DNA of 64,000 nt from Flavobacteriales bacterium (GTDB lineage Bacteria > Bacteroidota > Bacteroidia > Flavobacteriales > Flavobacteriaceae), in the NCBI GenBank assembly GCA_004213995.1, contig SGZJ01000005.1, forward strand, positions 1 to 64,000. The letters run 5' to 3'. Shown here one piece after another: positions 54,667 to 63,883 of this stretch (position 1 is its first letter; the number at the start of each line of letters is the position of its first letter). Both the position numbers and the translations under genes were made by a program. A model generated the notes under the pieces. That model was given only the letters and a program-made list of their open reading frames with translations, was not told the DNA's origin and did not search any database.

Positions 54667-55747
54667 TTGCTGTTTTTGATTTTACAAAGTCCTTTAATTT
54701 AGATTCGAAATTTGATTTACTATATTTTAATGATTCATTTCTAATAAATTCATAGTCGAAGTCAATTTTATTAAAACGGTTTATTGCTTCTAAAATTGCA
54801 TTCGAATCTTGGTCGCCAAAAAAAACTCCTGTCTTATTCTCAATTACAGTTTCTTTAAGTCCGCCCTTTTTAATAGCAATAACCGGTGTGCCGCATGCTT
54901 GTGCCTCTACTGGTGCAATGCCAAAATCTTCAATTCCTGCGTGAATAAATGCCTTAGCTTTGCTAACATATTTATAAACAACCGATGAGTTTGAGTATTC
55001 TATAAATTTAATGTTATTAGACGCAATTTTTTTCAAATAATTCTCTTGTGATCCTGAACCTATTATAACTAAATTTTCCTTACTTTTATTAAAAGCCTCA
55101 ACAATTAAATCTACTCTTTTGTAGGGTTCAAGCCTACATGCACTAACAAAATAGTTTTCTTTCTTTTTTTGAAGTTTAAATCTCTCTACATCAACAGGGG
55201 GGTAAATAATTTCAGAATTCAATTTATAAGTTTCCTTTATCCAGTTTTGAACAAATCGTGAATTCGCGATTAAATAGTCAGGGCTTGAAGCCTGCTTAAT
55301 ATCTATTTTTTTTAATAACTCTAAAATTGGAGATAATAAAAATCTTGCTTTTCTTCCAAAATATATTCCATCTTTATCCCACAAATATCTTTGATTTCTT
55401 GCTTGTATGTAGGAAATATGTATTTGATTAGTGTTTGTTTTTTTTATTCCTTTTGCAACAGAAAATGATGATGAGATTATTAATTCAACACTTTTGTCAA
55501 CTTTAATTTTTTTAATAAAATAAGGGAATAAGAAGAAAAGGTACCTGAACTTACTTTTAAATAGTTGAAGTAAAGAGTTTTTAATTTTAATTTTATTGTT
55601 AGAAAAAACCAAATTTTGATCTTTAGTGCTCATTATGTTTACCAACGTGTAGCAGGTTTCAAATTGAAATATTTTAGTCATTGAAGACACGACCCTTTCG
55701 GCACCTCCGTATTTATCTAACCAATCAACAGCTATTGCTTTTTTCAT
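54653..55747 (-). CDS. Glycosyltransferase family 4
   Basis: This 364-residue GT-B enzyme starts AIAVDWLDKYGGAERV, where the glycine-rich acceptor loop lies, and has GIEDFGIAPVEAQACGTPVIA, the E-x7-E donor-sugar motif. It adds one sugar to the lipid-linked glycan. I chose the ATG at 55747, one base after the upstream stop; an alternative ATG at 55765 lies inside the previous gene. The donor sugar is unknown. Confidence 0.92.
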   Translation of the reverse strand: MKKAIAVDWLDKYGGAERVVSSMTKIFQFETCYTLVNIMSTKDQNLVFSNNKIKIKNSLLQLFKSKFRYLFFLFPYFIKKIKVDKSVELIISSSFSVAKGIKKTNTNQIHISYIQARNQRYLWDKDGIYFGRKARFLLSPILELLKKIDIKQASSPDYLIANSRFVQNWIKETYKLNSEIIYPPVDVERFKLQKKKENYFVSACRLEPYKRVDLIVEAFNKSKENLVIIGSGSQENYLKKIASNNIKFIEYSNSSVVYKYVSKAKAFIHAGIEDFGIAPVEAQACGTPVIAIKKGGLKETVIENKTGVFFGDQDSNAILEAINRFNKIDFDYEFIRNESLKYSKSNFESKLKDFVKSKTANDKR

Positions 55748-55748
55748 T

Positions 55749-56945
55749 TTATTGTTGTTTTGCATTATCTTTTGATAAGATCACAATTAAAACTAAAGCA
55801 AAAAGATAAACCCCAATTAACCGATGAAAATTATTGTAGACGGTCATATAGATTAACATGCTAATTAGTAATAACAGTTTTGTGTGTGATTCTTTAGCTA
55901 GTTTAAAAGCCTGAGTAAGAAATATAAGAAAAAGAAACCCCGCTAAAATTCCTTGGCTTATTAAAATATCTAAATATTGATTATGTGTATTAAATTCTTT
56001 ATTAATAAACCAGTTTTTCTTTTTTTGTTGTGGGATGTTATTATACTTATTTACCAACTTTTCTGTCGTCTTTGAATATCCGTTACCAGTGATTAAATTT
56101 GTTTGTTTTAGTATTTCAAAAGAATATTTCCAAATTAAAAAACGTGGCTCATGCATTTCTATTTTTTCAAAATAACTAGTTCTAAAATTGTCGTCTGAAT
56201 GAAAAATTCTTTGGGACAGGTTGTTATTTGTTAATACCACAACAGATGTTAAAAGAAGTATTAAGAGTACTGCTACATACCTCATGTAGGATTTTAAAAA
56301 TGTGAAAACATAATAAATAATTATAAATAAAACTGAAACAATAGCAATTCTTCCAGCAATTAAAAAAACAAAGAAAACAAAAAACACTGCCAAAAATAGA
56401 TTATGTTTTTTTTGATTTTTTAGCAATCTTTCAAAAACAAAAATTAAGCTAAAAGTGCACAGAAGGCCCAGGTATAATCTTTGCACAGGAAGCGTCTCGT
56501 TTATTAAAGGTCCTTTAGTAAAATTGAATACTCCTGTTTGAAAAACTATTATGCAAATTTTAATCAGAGAATATGTGCACGCTGTAAATGTTCCTAAAAT
56601 AATTCCTGACTTTAAGTAGCTCAGGTTTTTTTCTTTTAGACCAAAAGATAATATTACTAAAAGTAGAACTTGAAATAATTTTTTTATCTGAGATATGTCC
56701 TCAATAAAATTATTGAGAAAAACAGACTTTAAAAAAATAAAAAAAACAAATGCAGAGAACCAAATTACTAGTTTTTTATTTAACAGATTTAATAGCTGGC
56801 TCCAATTTATGATAAATGGAAATAGTAAAACCAAGGCGATATTTGCACCATTAGGAATAGCATAAAACTTGTCTCCAATAAATGCTAAAGAGAAACAAAT
56901 AATAAAAAATAAGCTCGAGTATATTTTATCTAAAGAGAGTCTCAC
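55749..56945 (-). CDS. O-antigen ligase/polymerase-type membrane protein (Wzy/WaaL), first copy
   Basis: This 398-residue protein has about eleven membrane helices and a large late periplasmic loop with EPRFLIWKYSFEILKQTNLITGNGYSK, then FNTHNQYLDILISQGILAGF, the histidine-containing pattern of the O-antigen ligase/polymerase superfamily. It should either polymerise repeat units or pass the finished glycan to a carrier. The start is a GTG at 56945 that overlaps the GT2 stop (GTGA). A second member of the same family is encoded at 57720-59093. Confidence 0.85.
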   Translation of the reverse strand: MRLSLDKIYSSLFFIICFSLAFIGDKFYAIPNGANIALVLLFPFIINWSQLLNLLNKKLVIWFSAFVFFIFLKSVFLNNFIEDISQIKKLFQVLLLVILSFGLKEKNLSYLKSGIILGTFTACTYSLIKICIIVFQTGVFNFTKGPLINETLPVQRLYLGLLCTFSLIFVFERLLKNQKKHNLFLAVFFVFFVFLIAGRIAIVSVLFIIIYYVFTFLKSYMRYVAVLLILLLTSVVVLTNNNLSQRIFHSDDNFRTSYFEKIEMHEPRFLIWKYSFEILKQTNLITGNGYSKTTEKLVNKYNNIPQQKKKNWFINKEFNTHNQYLDILISQGILAGFLFLIFLTQAFKLAKESHTKLLLLISMLIYMTVYNNFHRLIGVYLFALVLIVILSKDNAKQQ

Positions 56946-57727
56946 TTGTAAGTTTTTGTTTTAATAAATGTAAGAATTTTAAGGGGTGTTATTAATAAAA
57001 TTAAATTTCTTAGTAGAGAATAAATAGGGGTAAATCCAAAATAAAAATTATCTATTAAAATATTAATTCGGTGATACACTTGTAGTTTTCTGTTTTTATG
57101 AGAAATAGAGTCCTTAGACATTACATAATCTAGTAATATTTCTGGATAATTTTCACTCCTAAATTGTCTTATAATACTAAAGAAAAAAGCGTAATCTTGA
57201 GCTGCACGTCTATATTTGTAAGGGTATTTTCCTATTAAGGGAATAATTTCAGTCTTTATAATAACCGTTGGATGAATAAACATACTGTTCTTATACATAT
57301 CTCTTTGAATTCTTTTATATTCTGTTGGGTGTTTTAAATTATATTTAAACACACCTTTATCATCTACAATTCTAGCCCAGGCTCCAAGTAGCTTAATGTC
57401 ACTGTTTTTATGTAAATACTCCAATTGTTTTGTAAATTTATTTACATGGCACAAATCCCCACAATCTAATCGACCGATATATTCATATTTTTTTTCTACG
57501 GCAAAATCAAGTCCAACATTTAATGCCTCCCCTATTCCTGAATTAGTTTTAAGAAACTTCAAAAAAATATGTCCTTTAAATTCTATATCACTTTTTTCTA
57601 ATTTTTTAGTACTTCCATCATCTATTACCAATATATCTATAACTATATCTTCTTTAATTGACGCTATGGTTTTTTGAAGACCAATTAGGTTATTATAATA
57701 AGGAATAAGGACAATTATATTAGACAT
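56942..57727 (-). CDS. Glycosyltransferase family 2
   Basis: This 261-residue GT-A enzyme has VLIPYYNNLIGLQKTIASIK, the nucleotide-binding DILVIDDGST, a GRLDCGD site as the DxD equivalent, and a late AAQDYAFF catalytic segment. It adds one sugar to the repeat unit in the cytoplasm. The ATG at 57727 is preferred to a GTG one codon upstream. It overlaps the preceding gene's end by 8 bases. Confidence 0.92.
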   Translation of the reverse strand: MSNIIVLIPYYNNLIGLQKTIASIKEDIVIDILVIDDGSTKKLEKSDIEFKGHIFLKFLKTNSGIGEALNVGLDFAVEKKYEYIGRLDCGDLCHVNKFTKQLEYLHKNSDIKLLGAWARIVDDKGVFKYNLKHPTEYKRIQRDMYKNSMFIHPTVIIKTEIIPLIGKYPYKYRRAAQDYAFFFSIIRQFRSENYPEILLDYVMSKDSISHKNRKLQVYHRINILIDNFYFGFTPIYSLLRNLILLITPLKILTFIKTKTYK

Positions 57728-59093
57728 CACTTATTTTTTTAGTTGAACTAACAAAAATTAAGGCTAAGCAAATCCAAAACCCATAAATTCTAAAAGTATC
57801 CATCTTTAGCCAATTTAGCATAAATCCAGACATGGAAACAAATACAATTATGGCTAATAAATTTTTTTGCTTAAATAAATTATTATAACACCAAATCGAT
57901 ATAAAGCACATAAACAACAAAAAGCTCAACAGCCCTAAAGCTCCAGTTTCAGCGGCTAATCTTAGATAAAGATTGTAACCTGGGGGAAATCTTTTATTGT
58001 TTTGGTTAAGGTATTTTAGTCTAAATTCCCAATTGTTTCTTTTAGCCCAAGGCGGATACTTTGATCTTGCTTCAAATGCTTGTTGTCCATAACCAGTTCC
58101 AATAACTGGATTGTCTAAAAAGACTTTATACATTGCGTATTGAATTCCAAATCTTGATTTATTAGAGAGTGAATGGTCGTTATCATTTAGCTTAAATGAT
58201 TGAATTTCATTATCTACATAGTTTAGTATTTTTGGCGCAAAAGCTAAAAAACCAATTGTAATAGCTGCCGCTGAGATCAAAACAATTTTAGAGAATATTT
58301 TATTGTATTGAAAAGATTGAGAAATCGCGAATACAAATATAAACGCCTGAACTACTATAATAAAAAATGCTGCTCTGGAGCCCGAAATAAAAGCTAAAAC
58401 TATTACCAATAGGGCTGGTAGAAATCTAAAATAGCTTTTTGAGGTAATTATGTAACTGCACATCCATGCGAAAATTGTAATTAGATACGTTCCAAGTGCC
58501 GGAGGCTCAAAGGTTACTGAAGATATTCTCTTTAGTCTTAAGTCTGTTTTTGCTTCAACAAAAGGAAAATAATCGAAAAGATTCAGTACAGGTTTTTTTA
58601 AATTTATCAAATTAAATTTAACAACTAAAACTTCGATTATAGCATAAACTATAACGATCACAAATGAGTAATAAATCGCTTTTCTGATTAAATAAATTAT
58701 CCTTTTAGAATCTATGTTTAAAAAGCTATTGTAAAATGTAATGGGCAGTATAAATGCTGCTAAAATTAAAGAAAAATACTGTCTTAAAAATCTAATAACA
58801 CCTGAGGTTTGTTTAAAATAATTATCTGTGACTGTTTCAAAGTTAAGTGCCGTTGTTGCTGCCGCCCAAACCAAAAAAACGATTAATGAATAAAATATTG
58901 GACTATGAAGTGGAAGTTTGATTTTTTTCTTAAATAATAAAATGAAGAATGCTAATAAAAAAAACAATACACACGAATCCCTGTAGTATTCTCCTAAAAT
59001 GGAAATGCCATTCCATGAGTTAAAAGGAAGAAAAAACATTCCTGTTAAAATCAAATAAAATGAAACGTTTAGTATGTTTAGGTTTAACTTCAT
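57720..59093 (-). CDS. O-antigen ligase/polymerase-type membrane protein (Wzy/WaaL), second copy
   Basis: This 457-residue protein has about eleven membrane helices, with SGSRAAFFIIVVQAF in the middle and a periplasmic loop holding KSRFGIQYAMYKVFLDNPVIGTGYGQQAF followed by YNLYLRLAAETGALGLLSFLL. This is the O-antigen ligase superfamily pattern. Given the other copy, one may be the Wzy polymerase and the other a ligase; sequence alone cannot say which. The ATG overlaps the sulfotransferase stop by four bases. Confidence 0.85.
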   Translation of the reverse strand: MKLNLNILNVSFYLILTGMFFLPFNSWNGISILGEYYRDSCVLFFLLAFFILLFKKKIKLPLHSPIFYSLIVFLVWAAATTALNFETVTDNYFKQTSGVIRFLRQYFSLILAAFILPITFYNSFLNIDSKRIIYLIRKAIYYSFVIVIVYAIIEVLVVKFNLINLKKPVLNLFDYFPFVEAKTDLRLKRISSVTFEPPALGTYLITIFAWMCSYIITSKSYFRFLPALLVIVLAFISGSRAAFFIIVVQAFIFVFAISQSFQYNKIFSKIVLISAAAITIGFLAFAPKILNYVDNEIQSFKLNDNDHSLSNKSRFGIQYAMYKVFLDNPVIGTGYGQQAFEARSKYPPWAKRNNWEFRLKYLNQNNKRFPPGYNLYLRLAAETGALGLLSFLLFMCFISIWCYNNLFKQKNLLAIIVFVSMSGFMLNWLKMDTFRIYGFWICLALIFVSSTKKISDV

Positions 59094-60001
59094 TTATTGA
59101 AAAAATTTTTATTCCAAGTGCTAGTGTCAACACCTATTTTGGTGAGGTTATCAACTTCTTTCTTGAAAACCTTCACAAGTTTATTTTCGACATCAACATC
59201 TATTGGGTCGGCCTTATAGTGGTAGTTACTTATAATGCTGTTTTTAATTGATTTCACCCACGATGAAATAGGAATAACTTTTTTTAAAAAAGTTTTTATT
59301 TTCCCTTGTTTAAAAATAAAATTTGTGACGAAATTCTTCTTATAGAGCCCCCCTTTATTATATCTTTTGGCCAAATTACTAGGGGTAAATTCTGAGTCTA
59401 CCTCAAGAAATTTATACACCTTGGTTAAAGTTTTTTTTGTGTCTATATTAAGTTCTTCTTGTGTTAAGATTAAAACCTCTGAAAAGACTTTTTTAGCTTC
59501 GATAATTTTTTCATAATAGAAGGAATTAAACGTATAAAACCAAAAATCTGAATATTGCTGACTTTTTCTAAAACTCTCTAAATCAAGAGATTTGCTAAAG
59601 GTTTCTGTTTCTCTCTGCTCTCTTAAAAGGTGCAAATAATTTGAATAGGCTCTTTTAATTGGGTCACGAAGTAATATAATTATTTTAGGGTTCTCTAGCT
59701 CTTTGTTGATTTTTTTAAAAGATTCCGGATAATTGATATACGAAGGTGATGTCTCTCCAATAATTTTTTCGCTGCGAACACTATTGAACATTTTGAAATA
59801 TGAATCTGAGCATTTGATTTGGCTTTTTTTTGCTTCTAAATCACCAGGGCCTTTATTAAGTTTTGAAATATTTGATTGTGTGAAATAATGAAGCTCCTTT
59901 TGTTTAGGCATAAATATTTCTGGGTGTGCATCAACATAATAATGTAGGGCTGTGGAACCACATTTTGGAAACCCTGAAATTATAAAGTTTGGTTTATTCA
60001 T
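59090..60001 (-). CDS. PAPS-dependent sulfotransferase
   Basis: This 303-residue cytoplasmic protein has the 5'-phosphosulfate loop FPKCGSTAL (11-19) and the 3'-phosphate site LRDPIKRAYSNYLHL (about 110-124), with an ELHYF segment between. It transfers sulfate from PAPS, most likely to a sugar of the glycan built by this operon. It starts 3 bases after the flippase and overlaps the next gene by four bases. No PAPS synthesis genes are nearby. Confidence 0.93.
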   Translation of the reverse strand: MNKPNFIISGFPKCGSTALHYYVDAHPEIFMPKQKELHYFTQSNISKLNKGPGDLEAKKSQIKCSDSYFKMFNSVRSEKIIGETSPSYINYPESFKKINKELENPKIIILLRDPIKRAYSNYLHLLREQRETETFSKSLDLESFRKSQQYSDFWFYTFNSFYYEKIIEAKKVFSEVLILTQEELNIDTKKTLTKVYKFLEVDSEFTPSNLAKRYNKGGLYKKNFVTNFIFKQGKIKTFLKKVIPISSWVKSIKNSIISNYHYKADPIDVDVENKLVKVFKKEVDNLTKIGVDTSTWNKNFFNK

Positions 60002-60004
60002 GCT

Positions 60005-61285
60005 TTAAGAAATAAAGGTTTTAACATTGTCTAAATAAAGAACAAGGGCTGAAGCAAGAATTTTTGATATTATAAAGCTGGCGGTTGTCGATATTGCCGC
60101 TCCTAGCATTCCGTAAGCCGGAACTAAAATAATATTCAAAACTATATTGATCAATAAAGAAATTAATAAAATAACATTTAGTTTTTTCTGTCTTCCAGTC
60201 ATATTTAAGTAAAGAGCCGATGGTCCTGTAACAGAATTAAAAAATTGTGCAATAAGCAACACCCACAAAGCGCTCTTTGCCAGAACATAATTAATACCGA
60301 AAGTAGACAAAATATATTCTGAAAAACACAGTAATACTATTATAATAGGCAGGCTAATTACAACATTTATTCTTGTTGCTTTTTTTAAAATTGATTTAAG
60401 CTCATAAAAGTTTTTATCATTATATATAGTTGCAATTTTTGGCGCTATGACAATATTAACAGAAATTAACGCTAGTGCAGTTACTGATGCCAGTTTAACA
60501 GCAATTGAATAATATGCGACTGAATCAAAAGTATCATAAGCACTGATGAAAAGTACATCTGTACTTTGCATCAAAAAAAATGATATTGCGCTAAGAGCCA
60601 TTGGATATGAGGTTTTTAAAATACTGCTTGATGAAAAATTTTGGTGTTTAGATGTGACGAAATCTTTTTTAAATAAAAAAAAGTAAACTACGGCTGAGCT
60701 AATAATAAATATTACAATAAAGCTATAAATAAACCACACTACTAAATCTTCTGGGCTATCAATTATGTAAAGAATAATCGAAAATATAAAGAAAGGCATG
60801 TATCTAAAAACATTTCTAAACCCCTCAGAGATTAGAGTGTGTTTTAATGCTCTAATTGTGTCTATATTAAGCATTGTAATTGAGTAGAAAACTAACCCTT
60901 TTAAAGAAAGGCTTACCAATTCATACGCTCCTTGTTTATTGAAGATTTGATTAATTGTTTCTTTATCAATTGCAAGCAATGGTGTATATAAAATGGTGCA
61001 GGCTATTAGAATTAAAAAATTCATTTTAAAATAGATCGATCTAATTGAGCCAAATGATTTGTTAGATGTTAAAATGCCTGAATAATATATTATGGCTTGA
61101 TTTGTTCCAAGTAAAGATGCTCCACTTAAAATCATAAGAAAAGATCTTACAAAATCGTATTGGCCAACTATTTCAGCTGAAAATGAATTTGTTAAAAATA
61201 ACGAAAGCAAAAACATCAATAAGATTCCTGATGCTCTTAATAGCAAAACATTTAAACTGTTTTTTATAAAAAAATTTTTAAACAT
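60005..61285 (-). CDS. Wzx-type polysaccharide flippase
   Basis: This 426-residue membrane protein has about twelve helices in the oligosaccharide flippase pattern (NVLLLRASGILLMFLLSLFLTNSFSAEIVGQYDFV at the start region). It should flip the undecaprenyl-linked repeat unit to the periplasm for the Wzy-type polymerase encoded downstream. It is 13 bases after the Wzz-like gene and 3 bases before the sulfotransferase gene. Confidence 0.9.
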   Translation of the reverse strand: MFKNFFIKNSLNVLLLRASGILLMFLLSLFLTNSFSAEIVGQYDFVRSFLMILSGASLLGTNQAIIYYSGILTSNKSFGSIRSIYFKMNFLILIACTILYTPLLAIDKETINQIFNKQGAYELVSLSLKGLVFYSITMLNIDTIRALKHTLISEGFRNVFRYMPFFIFSIILYIIDSPEDLVVWFIYSFIVIFIISSAVVYFFLFKKDFVTSKHQNFSSSSILKTSYPMALSAISFFLMQSTDVLFISAYDTFDSVAYYSIAVKLASVTALALISVNIVIAPKIATIYNDKNFYELKSILKKATRINVVISLPIIIVLLCFSEYILSTFGINYVLAKSALWVLLIAQFFNSVTGPSALYLNMTGRQKKLNVILLISLLINIVLNIILVPAYGMLGAAISTTASFIISKILASALVLYLDNVKTFIS

Positions 61286-61298
61286 TAAGCTTCTGTGG

Positions 61299-62276
61299 TT
61301 ACTTACTTTCTAACTTGTCTAGCCAGGAATATGTCTTCTTTAAAATCTGAATTATTATAAAAATAAAGCAAAGAAGAAGTGGGTAGTAAATTATTTTATT
61401 ATTCTTAATTGAATTGGTTTCAATCATTAAGTTTGAATTATTAACAACAACAACCGTATTATTTGAATATATCTTTTCTTCTTTCAATAGCTCAATCTCT
61501 TTTGATAATTCAATTTTTGTTTTTATTAGATCATTTGGCCTTATGTCCTTGTTGTCAACATAAAGCTGAGAGTCTGCGGTAGAAGAATTAGAAATGTCAT
61601 TAGTGTATTTGAGAATAATGGCATCAATTTGGTTAATCGCTTTTTCATTACTTTCTATTCTATCTGAAAAGCTATTCATTTTTCTTAACTTAAGTTCTGT
61701 AAACAAAGGGTTTGTGTTTAAATAATCGATAATTAAGTCTATAGTTTGGCTATCTGCTGTTGGGCTGAAGGAGCATGTCAAAGTGTGATATTTATAATTT
61801 GAAATAAAACTATTTGTCATTGAAAGGTTATCCTCAAAAGTTAAATTCTCAAATAATGTTTTTATTTCATTTGCCTTAAAAGTTTCATCATTTATGATTT
61901 CCTGTAAATTAACAATTGGAGAAATTGTTAGTTCAAAAACATTTAATTCTTCAGAATTAAATCCTATTTCATTAAAAAAAGTAATGTCATTAGCCTCAAT
62001 TTTTTGGTTTATTAATGAAACTGCGTCGTAGACGTAATTAACCGCGTCAAAGTTAACCTTTATAAGCACTGATGCTTCTTTGTCCGAATTGTTTTGACTT
62101 TCACTAAAAAAGCCTAAAATAACTCCAAAAAATATTAAAAATAAAAAAGCTTTCCACTGTTTGATAAAGTATTTAACCCACCTAAAAAAGAAAACAACTA
62201 TTTGAATAAATGTGGCTTGAATTTTATTAAATAATACAATTATATCTATTTCTCCTTGTTTATCGCTGGTGCTCAT
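61299..62276 (-). CDS. Wzz-like chain-length determinant protein
   Basis: This 325-residue inner-membrane protein has a cytoplasmic head (1-42), helix 1 (about 43-55), a periplasmic coiled-coil region (56-295) and helix 2 (about 297-312) with a short tail: the Wzz topology. It should set chain length together with the Wzy-type enzyme. It lacks a tyrosine-kinase domain. Primary sequence is divergent, so the call rests on topology and on position next to wzx. Confidence 0.8.
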   Translation of the reverse strand: MSTSDKQGEIDIIVLFNKIQATFIQIVVFFFRWVKYFIKQWKAFLFLIFFGVILGFFSESQNNSDKEASVLIKVNFDAVNYVYDAVSLINQKIEANDITFFNEIGFNSEELNVFELTISPIVNLQEIINDETFKANEIKTLFENLTFEDNLSMTNSFISNYKYHTLTCSFSPTADSQTIDLIIDYLNTNPLFTELKLRKMNSFSDRIESNEKAINQIDAIILKYTNDISNSSTADSQLYVDNKDIRPNDLIKTKIELSKEIELLKEEKIYSNNTVVVVNNSNLMIETNSIKNNKIIYYPLLLCFIFIIIQILKKTYSWLDKLESK

Positions 62277-62371
62277 GGCTTATTTTTTTATTAACCTATT
62301 GGTTTTTATAATTATTAGATGATGTAAAGAATTAACGCATAATACGTTCGTTTATTTTATAATACTAAGAC

Positions 62372-63883
62372 TTATATTTTAATGTAGCTTAAAAGTTCGT
62401 CTGCAATTTTTCGATCATTTGATAATTTTGGAATTTTAAACTGTCCTCCTAACTTATTTTGAGAGCTCATATAGTTGTTGAATCCTCTTTTATTAATTAC
62501 TCTTATCTTAAGCGGCTGTAGTATTTTCCCTTGAACAAGATCTAAATAGTACTTGTTTTCTTCTTGCATTGCGTGATCCAGTGTTGATGAAAACGTTTTG
62601 AGATCAACGTTGTCTGATGAAAACTCTATAAACCATTCGTGATAAGGAAGTTCGTTAGTTGGGTTGACTTCAGGGGCTACTGTAAACTCTGTTATTAAAA
62701 TGTTCTGTTTAAGGCATGTCTTATTAATAGCGTTTTCTACATCTTTAACAATAACATGCTCTCCAAAAGCAGAAATAAAATGCTTAACCCTGCCTGTAAC
62801 TAAAATTTTGTGAGGCTTGAGTTCAGTAAATATTATTGTATCACCTGTGTTATAGGCCCAAAGTCCTGCGTTGGTAGAAATAATTAAAACATAATTAGTG
62901 TTTAATTTAACATCCTTTACTGTTATTCTTTTTAATATGTTTTGGTTAAAATCCTCGACAGAAATAAATTCATAGAAAATCCCTGAATTAAGAAGTAATA
63001 GCAAATCTTTCTTACTTTGATTGTTTTGAAAAGCAAAAAACCCTTCACTAGCAGGGTAAAATTCAATACTGTCAACTTTTCTTCCGATTAAATCAATAAA
63101 CTTTTTCTTATAGGGCTCATAATTAACTCCTCCGTAAATAAATAAATTAAAATTTTTAAAAACCTCCCCAATTTTTTTTTCCTCTTGCTTTTGAATTTTT
63201 TCAAAGTACATTTGAACCCAAGACGGGATTCCTCCAATAATTCTCATGTCTTCATTAATCGTTTCTTCAATTATTTTGTCAACTTTTGTTTCCCAGTCTT
63301 CAATACAGTTTGTTTCCCAAGAAGGAAGTCTGTTTGACTGTAGGTATTTAGGGACGTGATGTGCAGATATTCCGGATAGCCTTCCTGTTTTGATCACTCC
63401 ATTTGTGTCAAGAGTAGGGCTTCCTTGTAAAAAAATTAATTTTCCAGACAGAAAATCAGTCTTTCCGGTTTCATCAATATATAGGAGCATTGCATTTTTA
63501 GATGCATTAAAATGCTCAGGAAGACTTTCTTTTGTTATTGGAATATATTTTATGCCAGATGTTGTTCCAGATGTAATCGCAAAATAAACTGGAAGGCCTT
63601 TCCATAAAATATTCTTTTCTCCTTTTTTTATTAGTTCTATATAGGAACTAAACTCTTCGTAACCTCTAATTGGTGTGTTCTTTACAAAATCTTTATAAGA
63701 ATTTACTGAGCTAAAATTATGATCCTGACCAAACTTGGTGTTTTGTGCAGATTTTAAAAGACTTTTAAAAACTCTGTCTTGGGTTTCAACAGGATTTAAA
63801 GACCATCTATCTATTGCTCTTTTTGTCGAACGGGCAATTATTTTAGCAATTCCTTGCTTTAAAAAACTTCCTAGTTTATTCAA
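62372..63883 (-). CDS. GH3-family acyl-adenylating enzyme (GH3 auxin-responsive-promoter-like)
   Basis: This 503-residue cytoplasmic protein has the GH3 nucleotide-binding ITSGTTSGIKYIPIT, FIYGGVNYEPYK, EFYPASEGFFAFQ and ELKPHKILVTGRVKHFI segments. Plant GH3 enzymes adenylate acids such as auxin or jasmonate and join them to amino acids; bacterial members have no agreed role. The start must be non-ATG: I chose the TTG at 63883, overlapping the M23 stop by 8 bases; the frame stays open 17 codons further. It is followed by 95 bases before the Wzz-like gene. Confidence 0.9.
   Translation of the reverse strand: MNKLGSFLKQGIAKIIARSTKRAIDRWSLNPVETQDRVFKSLLKSAQNTKFGQDHNFSSVNSYKDFVKNTPIRGYEEFSSYIELIKKGEKNILWKGLPVYFAITSGTTSGIKYIPITKESLPEHFNASKNAMLLYIDETGKTDFLSGKLIFLQGSPTLDTNGVIKTGRLSGISAHHVPKYLQSNRLPSWETNCIEDWETKVDKIIEETINEDMRIIGGIPSWVQMYFEKIQKQEEKKIGEVFKNFNLFIYGGVNYEPYKKKFIDLIGRKVDSIEFYPASEGFFAFQNNQSKKDLLLLLNSGIFYEFISVEDFNQNILKRITVKDVKLNTNYVLIISTNAGLWAYNTGDTIIFTELKPHKILVTGRVKHFISAFGEHVIVKDVENAINKTCLKQNILITEFTVAPEVNPTNELPYHEWFIEFSSDNVDLKTFSSTLDHAMQEENKYYLDLVQGKILQPLKIRVINKRGFNNYMSSQNKLGGQFKIPKLSNDRKIADELLSYIKI

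Noticed and set aside
62277-62371. Near-palindrome around ACGCATAATACGT before the Wzz-like gene
   Set aside because: The symmetry has mismatches, the sequence is A/T-rich, and no TAnnTTTG box or second copy was found, so I could not support an operator or promoter.
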